Source: Staphylococcus massiliensis CCUG 55927 (GTDB lineage Bacteria; Bacillota; Bacilli; Staphylococcales; Staphylococcaceae). From it: a DNA stretch of 37,995 nucleotides. The translations under genes and the position numbers were made by a program. Under the pieces are notes generated by a model. It saw only the letters and a list, made by a program, of their open reading frames with translations. It searched no databases and had not been told where the DNA came from. Location of the stretch: assembly GCF_000298075.1 (NCBI RefSeq), contig NZ_AKGE01000069.1, forward strand, positions 1 through 37,995. Reading direction: 5' to 3'. This document shows positions 33,775 to 37,995 of the stretch, piece after piece (the first letter of the stretch is position 1; every line of letters begins with the position of its first letter).

Positions 33775-34113
33775 TTATTGCTCACTAAGTACATTTAAAC
33801 AAAAGAGACAATCTTCTCCTTTTCGGTGTTTACCGAATAATTCGCCTCGACAAATATGAAAGCCTTCTTTATATAACATTGCTAAATTCTCTTTACTTTG
33901 TAGTGGTTTTTTCACTGTACCATTAGACGTATCGTGATCTTTACGTTCTTCCTTATCAATCAACATTTTAAGATTATCATTTTCGAGTTGTAATGAAACA
34001 TTCTCTTCAACGAGTTCGACCGCTAAAGACTTTAACGTTTGCATATCTTCATTTAGCTCTGTTACATGTCGTTCCATATTCGTTAATCGTTCGAATAATT
34101 CACTTCGGTCCAA
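33775..34113 (-). CDS. yabA: Replication initiation control protein YabA
   Basis: YabA bridges DnaA and the DnaN clamp and restrains over-initiation. The 112-residue protein has an N-terminal coiled coil (about 5-60: [24 protein letters not shown]), a short linker, and the zinc-binding end [26 protein letters not shown] with the C/H ligands in place. The start is TTG (34111-34113), chosen because [10 protein letters not shown] fits the family; an AAGGAGG lies upstream with a rather long spacing. It follows ricT by 15 nt. Confidence 0.95.
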   Translation of the reverse strand: MDRSELFERLTNMERHVTELNEDMQTLKSLAVELVEENVSLQLENDNLKMLIDKEERKDHDTSNGTVKKPLQSKENLAMLYKEGFHICRGELFGKHRKGEDCLFCLNVLSEQ

Positions 34114-34128
34114 TCCTCTGATGCCTCC

Positions 34129-34941
34129 TTACGTCAATGCTTCTAATTCTTCCATCTTATATTCAAGCGGTTGTTCGATACCGTCAACTTTAATTTGCAT
34201 GGAAATATCTAAAATATTTAATCCAACCACTTTGCCTTTTCCTTCAGGTGTATGAATCATCTCACCCACATCAGGCATCATTTCACGTGCTTCTTCATAG
34301 TAGTCATTCTCATATTTTAAGCAACACATTAAACGACCACAAGCACCTGAAATCTTGCTTGGATTTAAGGATAAATTTTGGTCCTTCGCCATCTTAATCG
34401 ATACTGGTTCAAAGTCACCTAAGAATGTTGAACAACATAGTGAGCGTCCACAAGGACCAATACCACCTAGAAGTCGTGCTTCATCACGCACGCCAATTTG
34501 GCGCAGTTCAATTCTCGTTTTAAGCTTTTGCGCAAGCATTTTAACAAGTTTTCTAAAGTCTATGCGCTCTTCAGCTGTAAAATTAAAAATAACCTTAGAT
34601 TTATCAAGCGTGAATACACAGTTAACAAGGTTCATATCTAAATTAAGCTGATCGATATATGTTTTACACAGTTTCATCGCGTGATCTGCGTCTATTTGAT
34701 TTTGTTCGTATTGAGATAAATCTTTATCCGTCGCAACACGTAATACCTTTTTTAAAGGTAGTGTGACATCTTCATCGTGGACATTTGTAGGTTCATGTTT
34801 AACACGGCCAATCTCAATACCACGTGATGATTCAACAACAACATATTGTTGTTCACTTAAATCTATGTCACAAGGCGAATAATATTCCAATTTAGCTGAC
34901 TTATCAAATTGGATACCTACAACATGATGCATACGTTTCAC
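34129..34941 (-). CDS. ricT: RicT (YaaT), PSP1-domain protein of the RNase Y regulator complex
   Basis: In B. subtilis RicT with RicA and RicF forms the Y-complex, which binds Fe-S clusters and helps RNase Y mature mRNAs. The 270-residue protein has a PSP1 domain (YYSPCDIDLSEQQYVVVESSRGIEIG) and the Cys-rich segments IGPCGRSLCCSTFLG and SGACGRLMCCLKYE. These hold six cysteines that can be cluster ligands. It overlaps holB by 4 nt. Confidence 0.95.
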   Translation of the reverse strand: MKRMHHVVGIQFDKSAKLEYYSPCDIDLSEQQYVVVESSRGIEIGRVKHEPTNVHDEDVTLPLKKVLRVATDKDLSQYEQNQIDADHAMKLCKTYIDQLNLDMNLVNCVFTLDKSKVIFNFTAEERIDFRKLVKMLAQKLKTRIELRQIGVRDEARLLGGIGPCGRSLCCSTFLGDFEPVSIKMAKDQNLSLNPSKISGACGRLMCCLKYENDYYEEAREMMPDVGEMIHTPEGKGKVVGLNILDISMQIKVDGIEQPLEYKMEELEALT

Positions 34942-35864
34942 CCCTTAATTCTAATTGCGATTTGTTCAAACACTAATGTTGGATTCACATTTTGATTCAA
35001 TTTTTTATGCGCTTCCAATAGTGTTTCATGTATCGTCGTTAAGTCTTGATAACTTAATTTAAGCGCGACACCTTCGAGATGTTCTTGTATCGATGTTAAT
35101 GTAATTGCCGACTTTAAGTCTGCCTTCATATGCATGACATCCTGAAAGTACGTATTCATTAACGTTAATACAAGTATTTGAAGTTTTCGATTTTTAGCTT
35201 GTTTCAATAATTCAACAATCGCGATCAGTGCCATGGGTCTATTTTCAATGAGAAGATGACACCAATTCAACGTTTCCTTTCTTAAAGCAGCTAAATCAAA
35301 CTCCTTATTCAATTCTATCGCAATTTCTTGATCAGTGGTATAGGTTCCAAGAATTTCTGCTACACCAGGTGAAATTTCTACCGATTTAAAGTGTTCAATC
35401 ACTTGTTTCGTATCCATCGGTTTAAAATATACATGTTGGCAACGTGAATGTATGGTATCTAAAATTTGCTCAGGTTTAGTTGATATTAGTATCGCAATGG
35501 TATTATTAGGCGGCTCCTCTAGGAATTTCAGTATACTATTTTCACCTTGAACTGTTAACTTTTCAAAACCATCAATAATATAAACTTTATGTGTACTCTC
35601 TATAGGCAAGCGGTTCATGTAGCGGACGAGTGCTTCAACTTGCTCTTTCTTAATCGTAATTTCATTCGTTTCGACATACATAAAGTCCGGATGGTTCAAA
35701 TTTTCGACCTTAAGCTCACACGTTTCATCGCTATCACACAGTATCGTTTTCGCAAAGTTGATTGCGACTGACTTCATCGAACGCGCATCATCGCCCTCAA
35801 ATAAATATGCATGAGAAAGTTTTTGATCATGATATGCATGGGTTAATTTCGTTAATTCATCCAT
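34938..35864 (-). CDS. holB: DNA polymerase III delta-prime subunit
   Basis: Delta-prime is part of the clamp loader that puts the sliding clamp on DNA. The 308-residue protein has SHAYLFEGDDARSMKSVAINFAKTILC at the start, where the P-loop GKT is missing as usual for delta-prime. VYIIDGFEKLTVQGENSILKFLEEPPNNTIAILIS and the SRC sensor (IHSRCQHVYF) follow. The RBS AAAGGAG comes just after a branched hairpin. It overlaps ricT by 4 nt. Confidence 0.96.
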   Translation of the reverse strand: MDELTKLTHAYHDQKLSHAYLFEGDDARSMKSVAINFAKTILCDSDETCELKVENLNHPDFMYVETNEITIKKEQVEALVRYMNRLPIESTHKVYIIDGFEKLTVQGENSILKFLEEPPNNTIAILISTKPEQILDTIHSRCQHVYFKPMDTKQVIEHFKSVEISPGVAEILGTYTTDQEIAIELNKEFDLAALRKETLNWCHLLIENRPMALIAIVELLKQAKNRKLQILVLTLMNTYFQDVMHMKADLKSAITLTSIQEHLEGVALKLSYQDLTTIHETLLEAHKKLNQNVNPTLVFEQIAIRIKG

Positions 35865-35886
35865 ATTTATAACTCCTTTATAATGA

Positions 35887-35946
35887 AAAGGCCGGACATA
35901 TTAACAACGTCACATTGTTAATCCTACGCGAGTAGGTGTCCAGGCC
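35887..35946 (-). terminator. Three-way-junction hairpin between darA and holB
   Basis: On the minus strand the outer stem GGCC-T-GGACA (35937-35946) pairs with TGTCCGGCC (35890-35898) with one bulge. Inside lie two side-by-side hairpins, CCTAC/GTAGG (35923-35936) and ATTAACAA/TTGTTAAT (35900-35922). A short CTTTTC follows. The T tract is weak for a terminator. Confidence 0.7.
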
Positions 35947-35959
35947 CTATACAAGTACT

Positions 35960-36310
<351 letters not shown>

Positions 36311-36318
36311 TTAGTATA

Positions 36319-37995
<1,677 letters not shown>

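Overview
This window reads as a core chromosomal segment of a Staphylococcaceae bacterium (Staphylococcus or a close relative such as Mammaliicoccus or Macrococcus). From memory, FtsH, Prs, DarA, HslO and Hpt are very close to their S. aureus counterparts, and the gene order matches the conserved staphylococcal/bacillary block from tmk to lysS followed by a tRNA/rRNA cluster. I cannot fix the species. Every convincing gene lies on the minus strand, so the biological order runs from the high-coordinate end to the low one. There is no prophage, insertion sequence, transposase or CRISPR array.

Layout in transcription order. (1) 37995-33775: a decarboxylase cut by the window edge, tmk, darA, then after a branched terminator holB, ricT and yabA (replication and signalling). 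(2) 33742-31835: trmN6, yazA, rsmI (RNA modification plus a GIY-YIG protein). (3) 31746-28926: metG and tatD behind their own promoter. (4) 28808-27376: rnmV and ksgA (5S and 16S rRNA maturation). (5) 27370-27024: veg behind two tandem promoters. (6) 27023-26343: a non-coding gap with seven 40-bp tandem repeats. (7) 26342-23865: ispE, purR, ridA, spoVG. (8) 23590-21144: glmU and prs. (9) rplY from its own strong promoter. (10) 19995-12063: pth, mfd, yabM, mazG, rqcP, divIC, yabR, tightly overlapped. (11) 11909-6644: a long structured leader, then tilS, hpt, ftsH, hslO. (12) cysK. (13) 5451-1216: a possible 20-codon leader ORF, then folP, folB, folK, dus, lysS. (14) 1060-1: tandem rRNA-type promoters, a 5S rRNA with no 16S/23S before it, eight tRNAs and what looks like the leader of the next 16S rRNA.

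Most genes are ordinary housekeeping genes. Five things stand out. First, GlmU has a normal-looking acetyltransferase half, but nearly all signature residues of its uridyltransferase half are replaced. Second, about 260 nt upstream of tilS form a promoter, hairpin, terminator and RBS arrangement that resembles an attenuator and that I cannot match to a known riboswitch. Third, rplY carries an apparent one-base shift in a GAA tract that makes its frame run through its own terminator. Fourth, a 7 x 40 bp tandem array sits between veg and ispE. Fifth, a short ORF with a strong Shine-Dalgarno sequence lies just ahead of folP. Where I compare with S. aureus or B. subtilis I rely on memory of those families; no search was run.
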